Shown here piece by piece: positions 25,878 to 35,300 of a DNA stretch of 64,000 nt. The translations under genes were made by a program, and so were the position numbers. Origin of the DNA: Candidatus Saccharibacteria bacterium UBA3218 (GTDB lineage Bacteria > Patescibacteriota > Saccharimonadia > Saccharimonadales > Saccharimonadaceae); the NCBI GenBank assembly GCA_002363125.1, contig DEWE01000008.1, forward strand, positions 39,770 through 103,769, in the 5' to 3' direction. Under the pieces are notes generated by a model. It saw nothing but the letters and a program-made list of their open reading frames with translations. It searched no databases and was not told the DNA's origin. Numbering within the stretch: position 1 is the first letter of the stretch; each line of letters begins with the position of its first letter.

Positions 25878-27137
25878 ATGATTAAGATAGATAAAATTAT
25901 CCCTGGTGGCCAAGCACTCGGCACTTATGATGATGGTCGCAAAATTTTCTTTTGGAATGCCCTACCCGGAGAAACTATAACTGATTACGAAATCACTAAA
26001 CAAAAGTCGCACTATCTAGAAGCTATCGCTACAAAAATTGAAAATCCTTCAAAGTTTCGTGTTGAGCCAAAAGACGAATGTTATTTATCTACTTCTCCGT
26101 GGCAAATTATTGCTTGGGATTACGAAAACCAATTAAAAACAGAACTTGTTGCCGAAATTTTTCGTGAGCATCAAATTAATATCACTACACCCCAAATTTT
26201 GACCGACAACAAAAATTATTATTACCGCAACAAGATGGAATATGCTCTTTATTGGAATAATGATTCTAACAAAATTGAACTAGCCTTTCATTCCCGTGGC
26301 TCACATCGCAAAATCCCAATCCAGAAATCTTCTATAGAACACCCCGCTATATTTAATGCTGCCAAAGCAATTATAGATGACTTAAATTCCAAAAAGGCCG
26401 AAGCTCGCAAATATCAATCTATTCTACTGCGTTGTAATCAAAAAGGAGAAGTTTCTGGTGGTTTATACGAAAATCACAAACCTCATCCAAAATTTAATAA
26501 CCTTACCGATCAGATTCTTGGTAAAAATTATTCTTATTCCCCAAATGGCTTTTTCCAAATCAACCTACCAGTCTACGAATTAACCTTAAAAGAAATCAAA
26601 AAACACATCACCACAGAGGATGTCTTAGACTTATATGCTGGCGTCGGCACCATCGGCCTCTCCGTCGCCTCCAACAAACACCTCACCTTGGTTGAAGTTG
26701 ATAAAAATGCATTTCAAGAATTGGAGAGAAATTGCTCTATCAGGCAAGTTAATACTACTTCTGAGGAGCATATTTGCCGACGGGGCAAATACGGAGCGAC
26801 CGAAGCCCGTAACGACGGGCCTGAGGGAGCGTTCCGAAGAAGTAGTATTACCTTGCCTCATCCAATTTTAGCCAAATCCGAAGACGTATTAGATTTTATC
26901 AACTCCAACCAAACGGTGATTCTTGATCCTCCTCGCGCCGGTTGTGACAAAAAATTAATAGATAAGCTTCTGGAAGTCGCGCCAGTCAAAATTATTTATC
27001 TTTCCTGTAATCCTGCCACTCAGGCTCGCGACGTAAAAATATTATTAGATAAATATAAAATTGAGAATATTAAAACATTCAACTTTTTCCCTCGCACTCC
27101 TCACATTGAAAATCTTGTAATTCTATCTTTAAAATAA
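25878..27137 (+). CDS. RNA (uracil-C5)-methyltransferase, RlmD/TrmA family, with palindromic insertion
   Basis: 419 residues. An N-terminal TRAM-like domain is followed by SPNGFFQINLPVYELT and the SAM site DLYAGVGTIGLSVA. VEVDKNAFQELERN, DPPRAGCDKKLID and the nucleophile in YLSCNPATQARD follow. It methylates uracil C5 in rRNA or tRNA. Residues about 289-327 are encoded by a 117-bp palindromic element (26742-26858) inserted between two conserved strands, reading ATEARNDGPEGAFRRS in its core. The frame stays open. The iron-sulfur cysteines of RlmD are not evident, so the target base is uncertain. Confidence 0.85.
   Translation: MIKIDKIIPGGQALGTYDDGRKIFFWNALPGETITDYEITKQKSHYLEAIATKIENPSKFRVEPKDECYLSTSPWQIIAWDYENQLKTELVAEIFREHQINITTPQILTDNKNYYYRNKMEYALYWNNDSNKIELAFHSRGSHRKIPIQKSSIEHPAIFNAAKAIIDDLNSKKAEARKYQSILLRCNQKGEVSGGLYENHKPHPKFNNLTDQILGKNYSYSPNGFFQINLPVYELTLKEIKKHITTEDVLDLYAGVGTIGLSVASNKHLTLVEVDKNAFQELERNCSIRQVNTTSEEHICRRGKYGATEARNDGPEGAFRRSSITLPHPILAKSEDVLDFINSNQTVILDPPRAGCDKKLIDKLLEVAPVKIIYLSCNPATQARDVKILLDKYKIENIKTFNFFPRTPHIENLVILSLK
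26742..26858. repeat. Palindromic element E3, in frame within the RlmD-like gene
   Basis: 21-bp arms with one mismatch (26742-26762 and about 26838-26858) enclose two hairpins: TTTGCC/GGCAAA, and GCCCGT-AACG-ACGGGC. GGAGCGA and GAGGGAGCG words flank the second hairpin. The second hairpin with the AACG loop also occurs in the valS element at 38728, showing a common family. Confidence 0.85.
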
Positions 27138-27165
27138 GCCAAAAACATGCTAAACTATTTTCAAC

Positions 27166-27255
27166 GGAAAGGTGGCCGAGTGGTTTAAGGCGCACGCTTG
27201 GAAAGCGTGTAAGCTCGCAAGGGCTTCGCAGGTTCGAATCCTGTCCTTTCCGCCA
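27166..27255 (+). tRNA. tRNA-Ser (anticodon GGA)
   Basis: 90 nt including an encoded CCA. The acceptor stem GGAAAGG/CCTTTCC closes the fold. The D arm is TGGCCGAGTGGTTTAAGGC. The anticodon loop TTGGAAA lies between CACGC and GCGTG. A long variable arm (class II) and the T arm GCAGGTTCGAATCCTG follow. It reads UCC and UCU. Confidence 0.97.
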
Positions 27256-27271
27256 ACTACATGGAGAAAAA

Positions 27272-28096
27272 ATGGGTGATAGTAACATTATTATAGAATT
27301 GAAAAACTTAACCAAACGTTATGGTTATGGCGACGCTGAATCATACGCCTTGAAAGATTTTAATCTTACAATTAGACGCGGAGAGTTTATTATGATCATG
27401 GGGCCTTCTGGTTGCGGCAAGACCACGCTCCTTAATATAATTGGTCTCTTAGATCGTGCTTCGTCTGGTGAATATTTCCTAAACGGCGAAGATGTCGCTG
27501 GAATTTCTGCTCGTCGCCAAGCCAAACTCCGTGCCAAAAAAATTGGTTTTATCTTTCAGAATTTCAATCTTATCGAAGATTTACCTATTATTGAAAACGT
27601 AGCTTTACCACTCGTCTACACGGGCTATTCTAAAACCGCCCGCCTCAAAAACGCCTCCTCTATCATTAGTCGATTCAACCTTCAAGAACGCGAATATTAT
27701 TTTCCTTATCAACTATCCGGCGGCCAACAACAACGCGTAGCTATTGCTCGTGCTATAGTCGGTGACCCAGAGATTATTTTGGCTGATGAGCCTACTGGTA
27801 ATCTCGATTCCCGTTCTTCTCATAATGTTATGGAAGAGCTTAAAGCTATTCATAGTGAAGGTAACACCATCATTATGGTTACCCATAACCCAGCCCTCAC
27901 AACTTATGCTACTCGTGTAATTAATATGTTAGACGGGCATATCGATACAGATATCAAAACTATTGCCGACCAAAATCTCCCTCAGCCGATTAGTGTAAAA
28001 ATCAAAAACCGTAAAGTTAAACCAGAGGTAGTTCTTGGCGAAATTGAACCATCAAAAAAACGAAGACGTAGAAAATCTCATAGGAGGAAAAAATAA
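27272..28096 (+). CDS. ABC transporter ATP-binding protein, MacB/LolD type
   Basis: 274 residues. Walker A is GPSGCGKTT, the Q-loop is [12 protein letters not shown], the signature is [15 protein letters not shown], and Walker B is [14 protein letters not shown]. The family is the MacB/LolD/FtsE-like branch that works with FtsX-fold permeases. A basic C-terminal tail ([13 protein letters not shown]) beyond residue 255 is unusual. It overlaps the permease gene by one base. Substrate could be a peptide, lipoprotein or antibiotic; with a single membrane a MacB-like mechanotransducing role is the safest statement. Confidence 0.9.
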   Translation: MGDSNIIIELKNLTKRYGYGDAESYALKDFNLTIRRGEFIMIMGPSGCGKTTLLNIIGLLDRASSGEYFLNGEDVAGISARRQAKLRAKKIGFIFQNFNLIEDLPIIENVALPLVYTGYSKTARLKNASSIISRFNLQEREYYFPYQLSGGQQQRVAIARAIVGDPEIILADEPTGNLDSRSSHNVMEELKAIHSEGNTIIMVTHNPALTTYATRVINMLDGHIDTDIKTIADQNLPQPISVKIKNRKVKPEVVLGEIEPSKKRRRRKSHRRKK

Positions 28097-29328
28097 TGGC
28101 TCTGCTTTTTAAAACTCATTTTCGTCTTGCTAAGACTTCAATCAAGGAGAACCGCACCCGTTCCTTCTTGACTTGTCTCGGTATTGCGATTGGTGTTGCA
28201 AGCATAGTATTAATTCTTTCTCTCACTGGTAGCGTGTCAAATCTCATTAAAAACGAAGCAAACGAAATCGGCTCCGACCTTATTGTGGTGCGCCCAGTTT
28301 CCAAAAAAGATTCGATCTCCAACATTATTGCCGAGTTTACTTCATCAAACACTTTCGAACAATCCAGCCTTTCCCTTTCCGATGTTACTGCTATTTCTAA
28401 TATCAAAGACGTCTCAGCTGTTGCTCCAATTGTTACATCCACTAATACAGTGGGCTCAGAAAAAAACACCTTTTCTTCTGTACCAGTCCTAGGTACATCT
28501 CCAGACTTTATTAAAATAGAGCCACTCGCCCTGCGCTTCGGTACATTCTTTACTAACGGCAATAAGGAAAAGGGTGTTGTGCTTGGCCACATGCTTTCGC
28601 TGTCTATGTTTAATACTATCAATAGTACGGTTGGAAAAACCGTCACAATTATGGGCGAGAGGTTTATGGTTGTAGGTGTTTTAGATGAGATCGAAGAGTC
28701 CATCAACTTTGACAACGTAGATTTTAATAATGCATTAATCATGGATACAGAATCACTAGATAAGCTTATGGGCTCTACTCAGGTTCAACAAATCAACATA
28801 AAGGCAGCCAATACAGATAGTCTTGCTGCTATTTCAGATGAGATCACAGCAAAACTCAAAGAAAACAAATCTGGTGACGAAAATTTCACAGTGGCTTACG
28901 GAGACGATATTTCCCACCCAGCTAGCTCACTTTTTATGATTGTTTCTGGTATCCTGGCGCTAGTTGCTGCAATTTCATTAATAGTTGGCGGTATCGGCGT
29001 CATGAATATTATGTTAGTCTCAGTTGCAGAGCGCACTCACGAAATTGGTATTCGCAAGGCCGTCGGGGCGTCATCTCAAAACATTTTAATGCAATTTCTG
29101 TTTGAGTCCTTGATTCTTTCAGTTCTCGGCGGTCTATTCGGGATTATTCTAGGATATGTTCTGGCATTTCTGTTGTCAATTATTACTCCATTTGCCCCAT
29201 ACATTAATTGGCAAATTCTCGTTGTTACTTTTGTCACCACTATTATAGTTGGTATTATCTTCGGTATCTATCCAGCCATCAAAGCCGCCTCCAGAGATCC
29301 TATCGAATCTCTCAAACATTATCGCTAG
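28096..29328 (+). CDS. ABC transporter permease, MacB/FtsX type
   Basis: 410 residues. One N-terminal helix (NRTRSFLTCLGIAIGVASIVLILSLTG) is followed by a large extracytoplasmic MacB_PCD domain (about 45-275), then three helices of the FtsX domain. VSVAERTHEIGIRKAVGAS and the end YPAIKAASRDPIESLKHYR are family hallmarks. AGGAGG lies 8 bases before the ATG. Together with the upstream ATPase it forms a complete exporter half-pair that would dimerise. No periplasmic MacA-type adaptor gene is adjacent. Confidence 0.92.
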   Translation: MALLFKTHFRLAKTSIKENRTRSFLTCLGIAIGVASIVLILSLTGSVSNLIKNEANEIGSDLIVVRPVSKKDSISNIIAEFTSSNTFEQSSLSLSDVTAISNIKDVSAVAPIVTSTNTVGSEKNTFSSVPVLGTSPDFIKIEPLALRFGTFFTNGNKEKGVVLGHMLSLSMFNTINSTVGKTVTIMGERFMVVGVLDEIEESINFDNVDFNNALIMDTESLDKLMGSTQVQQINIKAANTDSLAAISDEITAKLKENKSGDENFTVAYGDDISHPASSLFMIVSGILALVAAISLIVGGIGVMNIMLVSVAERTHEIGIRKAVGASSQNILMQFLFESLILSVLGGLFGIILGYVLAFLLSIITPFAPYINWQILVVTFVTTIIVGIIFGIYPAIKAASRDPIESLKHYR

Positions 29329-29337
29329 TGTTATAAT
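29329..29337 (+). promoter_or_regulatory. Extended -10 (TGTTATAAT), leaderless mur ligase gene
   Basis: It begins right after the permease stop codon; the hexamer ends 6 bases before ATG 29344. A new transcript is predicted despite the 15-base gap to the upstream gene. Confidence 0.8.
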
Positions 29338-29343
29338 ATTTAT

Positions 29344-30603
29344 ATGAAACAAATTTTAGAAAAATTGCCTTTTTATAATCAGGCTGTGCTTCCCTACCAT
29401 TTTTTACAATCACTTCTCGCCGGCGCTAAGTCCAGATTTCCTGGCCAAAAACTACGCGTTATAGGTGTTACTGGTACTAACGGCAAAACTACTACCGCTT
29501 TTATGATTTGGCAAATGCTAAATCATGCTGGACATAAAACCGGTCTTATGACTACCGTGGCTTGGGGTGTAGAAAAACTAAAGCCAGAACTAAACCACAT
29601 GACTACCGTAGATGCCTTTACTCTAAATAGCCGCATTGCAAAAATCAAAAATCAAGGCGCAGAATTTTTGGTACTTGAAGTCACTTCACATGCTCTCGCT
29701 CAGTTTCGTACTCTAGGCATACCAATCGAGATCGCAGTATTTACAAATCTCACCCACGAGCATCTGGATTATCATAAAACTATCAGTAATTATCGTGCCG
29801 CCAAAGGCAAATTATTTAAAAAAGCCAAATTTAGCATTCTAAATGCCGACGACCCATCTACCAAATATTACAAAACTCTTACCAATTCCTATACCACCTA
29901 TGGCATTAAATCTGGTGAACATCAAGCAAAAAACATTAAACTAGAAGTTAGCGGCGTTAAATATTCCGTAGATGATTTAAATATCGAAACCAAAATTCCA
30001 GGCGAATTTAATGTTTATAATTCCCTGGCCGCGGCTCTAGTTGGGCAAAAATTAGGACTTTCAAATGAACAAATCGCATCCGGCATTAAATCCCTAGGTT
30101 CTGTAGAAGGCCGCATGAATATCATAGACGAAGGTCAGCCTTTCACGGTAATCGTAGATTATGCGCACGCCCCAGACGCCCTAGAAAAAGTTTTTAGTTC
30201 TATAAAAGGCCACAAAGGTCGCGTTATTTCTGTGCACGGCGGAGCTGGTCGTCGCGATCCTTCCACTCGTCCAATTCGTGGCGAAATTCTTGCCAAAAAT
30301 TCTGACATCGTTATCATTACCGAAGACGATTCCCGTGACGAAGACCCCGAAAAAATCGCCACTGGTTTTATAGAAGGTGCAGAAAAACAAGGTAAAACTC
30401 TCGGCAAAGATTTATTCAAGGAATTAGACCGCAAAAAAGCTATTGAACTCGCCATTAAAATGGCTAAAAAAGGCGACTTAGTATTAATTCTTGGCAAAGG
30501 CCACGAAAAAACCATCCTCCGCGCCGACGGCCCTCACGAATTTGAAGATATCAAAGTTACGAGAAAAATTATTCAGGATTATATTCGGCAATCCCATCAA
30601 TAA
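29344..30603 (+). CDS. Mur ligase, MurE-like, lacking the N-terminal UDP-binding domain
   Basis: 419 residues. The ATP loop GVTGTNGKTTTAFM starts at about residue 41, whereas MurE has an extra domain of about 60-70 residues before it. EVTSHALAQFR, TNLTHEHLDYH and GEFNVYNSLAAA are Mur middle-domain motifs. SVEGRMNII, VDYAHAPDALEKV and GKGHEKTI belong to the C-terminal ligase domain. At the position of the MurE specificity motif DNPR it reads DDSR, so neither the typical meso-DAP nor the lysine signature is present. It may add an amino acid to a muropeptide or act on another acid. Tail-to-tail with a second Mur-like gene. Confidence 0.85.
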   Translation: MKQILEKLPFYNQAVLPYHFLQSLLAGAKSRFPGQKLRVIGVTGTNGKTTTAFMIWQMLNHAGHKTGLMTTVAWGVEKLKPELNHMTTVDAFTLNSRIAKIKNQGAEFLVLEVTSHALAQFRTLGIPIEIAVFTNLTHEHLDYHKTISNYRAAKGKLFKKAKFSILNADDPSTKYYKTLTNSYTTYGIKSGEHQAKNIKLEVSGVKYSVDDLNIETKIPGEFNVYNSLAAALVGQKLGLSNEQIASGIKSLGSVEGRMNIIDEGQPFTVIVDYAHAPDALEKVFSSIKGHKGRVISVHGGAGRRDPSTRPIRGEILAKNSDIVIITEDDSRDEDPEKIATGFIEGAEKQGKTLGKDLFKELDRKKAIELAIKMAKKGDLVLILGKGHEKTILRADGPHEFEDIKVTRKIIQDYIRQSHQ

Positions 30604-31318
30604 TATGATCAGTAGAAAGCCCTAATCCAGTTGCAATTGCCGCCGCACAGGCCATATAAGATACTGCAGTTTCTCCAGCTACAAAAGTAGCTACCGATAT
30701 TACCTCGGATTTAATAGATAATGTTGCTTCAGTCCCCTTTGGATAAAGCTTAGAATTTAAGATTTTTATATCTGCTCCACTTTGCCCAAACGACAAAGTA
30801 TCCTTACTTCCCTTAAATTCAGCAAAGGTATCATAATTCAAATCGTCGCTATTTAATATTACGATCTCCGGCTTCATATCAAATAGGGTTTTCTCACTAT
30901 CTAAGTATTCTTCTGGTCCCATATCTTTGAGTCCAGCAGTTACAAAATTTGTCATCGCCGCCACGTTTACTGGCAAGCCATAAAATATGTTATCGCGAAG
31001 CCCTTCTGCTGGTACAGTTACGATCACATAGTTTGCCCCAGCCTTCCATGCATCACTAAGGAATTTGTGTAGCATACTCATTTTAAACGGCTGATCACTG
31101 GCTAGCACTGCAACCTGTTCCCCGCTGGCACGCAAAATTTCATGGATATAATGTGCCACAATAGTTTTGCCAGTAGTACCAGTAATAGCAATTAGCTTCA
31201 TGTCTTTTGCTGGATTGCCATAATAAGACTTTAGCAATTTTGCCTTTACTTTTTGCGAGTTTGCTTTAAAACCACCTTTTTTGTTTTTTGCCTTAGTAGA
31301 TTTCTCTCGCTTTTCCAT
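30569..31318 (-). CDS. Truncated Mur-ligase-like protein (central ATP-binding domain only)
   Basis: 249 residues. A very basic N-terminus (KREKSTKAKNKKGGFKANSQKVKAK) is followed by a Mur central domain: AITGTTGKTIVAHYIHEIL, VTVPAEGLRD, AMTNFVTAGLKDMGPEEYLDSE, ILNSDDLNYD. It ends after the middle domain, so the C-terminal domain that binds the incoming amino acid is missing. It overlaps the MurE-like gene tail-to-tail by 35 bases. It could be a non-catalytic partner or regulator of that enzyme (inference). The end is a normal stop, with no remnant of a third domain beyond. Confidence 0.75.
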   Translation of the reverse strand: MEKREKSTKAKNKKGGFKANSQKVKAKLLKSYYGNPAKDMKLIAITGTTGKTIVAHYIHEILRASGEQVAVLASDQPFKMSMLHKFLSDAWKAGANYVIVTVPAEGLRDNIFYGLPVNVAAMTNFVTAGLKDMGPEEYLDSEKTLFDMKPEIVILNSDDLNYDTFAEFKGSKDTLSFGQSGADIKILNSKLYPKGTEATLSIKSEVISVATFVAGETAVSYMACAAAIATGLGLSTDHIIDGIAEYNPE

Positions 31319-31325
31319 ATCTTAT

Positions 31326-31334
31326 ATTTTATCA
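31326..31334 (-). promoter_or_regulatory. Extended -10 (TGATAAAAT), leaderless Mur-like gene
   Basis: Minus strand; TAAAAT preceded by TGA, 7 bases before ATG 31318. Confidence 0.65.
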
Positions 31335-31401
31335 CTTTTTCCAAAAAATCACCAATTTTGGTCTTGTAAAACCCAAACTACTTATGATAATATAAATACA
31401 T

Positions 31402-32340
31402 ATGAAGGAAGGTGAGCCAATTCTTGGTGGAACCCAGGCGAACCCTGGTTTTGCAAGCACACCAAATCCCGGTACTCAGCCGGCTATTCCTGCTGCCCCG
31501 CAAAACAACATTTCTACGCCAAGCCCAACTGTCCCTATAGTCGAAAGACCACATTTTACTCCTTCTGGTACTGGCGATATCTTATTGTCGAGCCAAAACC
31601 CCAAAGAAACGTCTAAACAAAAGAAAATATTCTTATTCTTGGGCGCAGCAGTAGCACTAGTAGTTATCGCAATAATTTTTCTTATGATTTTTACAAAAAA
31701 TCCGTCTCAGGATTTGGTTTCTGTCTATGACCCATATGCAGAATTTATAATTTTTGGAACCGACGGAGAAAATCAAATCAATGATGGAACTTTTAATATT
31801 TCGACAGACACCTATATCATCATAGAAGAAGCGGAAACTTCACCAGAAGATTACGAACAGTACTTTAATTCCCTATCAGAAAAATTTGAAAATCTTCAAG
31901 ATGCCGCAAACAAATCATCTAATTCAAACTTAATTAATACGCTGGCCAAAAATAAAGGCTTTCTAGATTTTTACATTCTTTCATCCAGAGTTCTATATTC
32001 AGACATGTTGTTTAATGCCTATTTCAATGATTCTAAAGAAGACTTACAAAAAGAAATAGACGAAATCTCAAGTGTCGACGGCGAAATCTTGCCAAATTAC
32101 TTTACAGAATCCTTAAAAGAGTATGTCAGTTCTCAACTACAATATTACGACGCTATCAATAATCTAGGATGCATTGAATTTGGCGGTATAAATTATTCAT
32201 GTGTGAATAGTTTTTCGGACGAATTGGCTGACCCTATAATGATAGCGGACGAAAACTATGTAATTTTGAGAGACCAAAATGAATCAGTATACGTAGACTT
32301 TACAGATACTTTGAAATTAATTTATGAGGATATAAAATGA
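31402..32340 (+). CDS. Single-span membrane protein with Pro-rich cytoplasmic N-terminus, unknown function
   Basis: 312 residues. Residues 1-75 are rich in Pro, Ala, Thr and Asn. One helix (about 76-96, KIFLFLGAAVALVVIAIIFLMIF) is followed by an acidic, mostly helical extracytoplasmic domain. Two Cys near the end (GCIEFGG, YSCVNS) may pair. It overlaps the VirB6-like gene by 4 bases, so the two are co-translated and probably work together. The architecture repeats in the protein at 48338. Upstream, TATAAA at 31391 is a plausible -10 for a leaderless start. Confidence 0.7.
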   Translation: MKEGEPILGGTQANPGFASTPNPGTQPAIPAAPQNNISTPSPTVPIVERPHFTPSGTGDILLSSQNPKETSKQKKIFLFLGAAVALVVIAIIFLMIFTKNPSQDLVSVYDPYAEFIIFGTDGENQINDGTFNISTDTYIIIEEAETSPEDYEQYFNSLSEKFENLQDAANKSSNSNLINTLAKNKGFLDFYILSSRVLYSDMLFNAYFNDSKEDLQKEIDEISSVDGEILPNYFTESLKEYVSSQLQYYDAINNLGCIEFGGINYSCVNSFSDELADPIMIADENYVILRDQNESVYVDFTDTLKLIYEDIK

Positions 32341-35300
32341 ACAAAAAAATAAAGCATATTATAAAAACAATGACTGCTCTGTTTTTTGTCGTTTTGGTGT
32401 CAATTATAAACTCTTATAATGTCAATGCAATATCAGAAGACGAATTATATAAGAAGGCATTATTAAATGTTATGCAAAAATGCTACAACAATGAGCAGAT
32501 ATCCTCAAGCCTAGATTCAGCTGTTTGGTCTGGTTTTAGTGGAAGTATCCTAAAAAAAGGCAAAAAACAGAGTAATTTATTTATCCCTACATCTATAGGT
32601 AGCGGCAATGCTCTTGACCAACAAAAAACTGGCACTAAAATTGGTTGTTATGAATTATTCTTGGGTGATGCCAAAGGAGAAGGCACTTATGGTGGGACGA
32701 TGGATGGGCTCTTTTCTCTATATAGCATCAAAACCACACCCAAAATAAAAGGTAAACCGATAAATGAGGCTGAAAAGGCGGCAAAAGACAACAATCTCCC
32801 AGGCTTTTTAACTGGGCTAGGTTATACTCCCGGCAACCCAGCCAAAAAGAGCTGTTTTAATTTAAGGTATAGTTATTATTATGATGATCCAGATGATGTC
32901 TTATATCCAGTATGTATGGAGAATAAAAAAGTCAGTGGGATAAAAAATTATAAACTAGGGTCGGTATGTTGGGCTAAGTCATATTTTGGCAAAAGTGACA
33001 GTAAGACTATTGCTAGTGCCGCAACGGTCGAAAACGAAAAAGGTAACAGCTTTGTCAATATAGTATCTCCATTGCATGGTTACAATAATGGTATATCGGT
33101 TTATTTTGGCACTAGTTTTGATAGAGACGGGATCAATAATGAATTTCCTATAACTTCTAAGTCTAGTAAATTTGAACTCAAAGAAATGCAGGATGGCTTC
33201 AAGAGTATACTCAAGGCTTATAACTATGGGGAAGACCATGCTAATTTTGTCATTCAATCTGGTGAAAATGATCAAAATATGACTTGTTTTGATATATCGG
33301 AAGAGAGCTATTCCGAAGAAGATATGAGCGCATTCAACTCTTATAATATTGCTAATATGGACACTTCCTATAACCAAGCCCTAGCTTTTATAAGTGGAGG
33401 AGGTACCCACGAACAATTTAGTAATTTAGAAAAATATTCTATATATAGTTTATATTTATCAAAAGTCTATAATGCAGTAATCGATTCTGACTGCCAAGAC
33501 ACTAAGCCAGATTCGGCCACTACTGGTTCTGGCGACGATAAGACATACAGAATACGAACAAGTAAGGGTTGGTGCAAGGTTGCTACTTTAGACTCCGGCA
33601 AAACCGTATCTGGTTTTAAGGATGGCAACGATTGGTATATGAACACATATTTTGACTTTGAAGGACTTATTGGCGCCATGTATAATATTGCGGATAGTCT
33701 AACAGAAGAAGATTTAGTTCAGGTTGAAAGTATTGCCTCAGTGGAGAGTAATCAAAATGAACAAACTCCTGAGGATCCGCCAGATTGTTACGACGCTGGC
33801 ATAGAAGGTATGTCTTGGGTTCTCTGCCCAGTCGCAAATAATACTGGTCACACCGTAAGTGGTCTAGAATCGCTACTTAGGGATTTACTTAGTATAGACA
33901 CACAACAAGTCTTCAAAGATGGCACAGAAACTGCCTGGTCAGTTTTCCGCAATATCGCGAACGTAATATTGATTATTGTTTTTCTAGCCATTATCTTCTC
34001 TCAATTGACTGGTTACGGAATAGACAATTATGGCATCAAAAAAATGCTACCAAAACTCATAGTCATGGCAATACTCATCAACTTAAGTTATGTAATTTGT
34101 CAACTAGCTGTCGATTTATCAAACATCTTAGGCGTTGGTCTAGATAATCTTTTTGCCAATATTGGCGAACGAATAAAACCTGGCGCTGGAGGCTTCACGG
34201 TTTCAAAGATATTTGTCGCCTTAATGGGTCTTTTGGGGACCGCTGGTACGATTGCTGGTATTGCCGTAGGTAGTGGTGGCGGAACAACTCTTATAGTCAC
34301 ATTGGTTTTAGCGCTTCTCGTCGCCCTTGTTGCTGTCCTTATGTTCTTCGTTTCTTTGGCGGCTAGAACTATTATTGTGATAATTTTTGTAGTTATTGCA
34401 CCAGTCGCATTCGCTCTTTATATCTTACCCAACACTAAAGACCTATTCAAAAAATGGTGGAAAATATTTGAAGCTGCATTAGTGATATATCCAATATGTG
34501 GTGCGTTGTATGGCGCAAGTTTTATCATCAAAGCATTAGTTGTAAACCCGACACCAAATGGTGGCGTAGAAGTCGGTTTCGTAGATGGTATCATTGCCAT
34601 AGTTGCTCCATTTTTGCCATTTTTGTTATTGCCTTCCTTATTAAAGGGTGCGCTAGCTGGACTTGGCGCTCTTGGAGGGACACTTACTACTCTTGGCAAT
34701 GGATTGAAAAAAGGCCTTGAAAAAGGTAGTGGAGCCGTCAAGAGCACCGACAGATTTAAAGATGCACAAGAAAGGAATAGAGAGCGCAGAATTCAGAGTC
34801 GTGCCGGCATTGGTCGCGATGGAAAAGAAAAACAGCTAAGCCGTTTTGGTAAGTTTATGCGTGGCGGAGAGAGAGGCATTGCTCGCTCTCGTATGCAATA
34901 TATCAAGAACCAAGAAGCTCGCGCTCGTGAAAAGGACATGATGGGAGAAGGATTTGGTGCTATGTTGGCCGGATCCGAAGCAAAAATTGACGCACAAAGA
35001 GTAGCTGACCAAGAAGCATTAATAGTAAATGGTAAGATCGCCGGCGTTAATGTAAATAATGCGAATTCAGTGGCTAGATATCACGCAGACGCAATAAAAG
35101 CATATAGAGGAGCCAAAACCGACCAGGCGAGAGCGGAAGCCATGACCAGAATCAAAGCAGCACAAAATATCTTATCCAAGACAGAAGCTGGTAGAAACCT
35201 TGTGCAAAACAATATCGAATCTGCTGCATCGAACGGAGACGTAAGTGGCCTACAAGAGGCTGCATCTCAAATCCTTAGTCAGTCTGGTGATACATATAAG

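Noticed and set aside
26742..26858. Palindrome in the RlmD-like gene read as an intrinsic terminator
   Set aside because: The frame continues through it with catalytic motifs downstream, and no T-run follows the stem.
28116..28742. 208-codon minus-strand open frame opposite the MacB-type permease
   Set aside because: It lies wholly inside a clear permease gene, has no promoter or ribosome site, and its translation follows the codon pattern of the sense strand.
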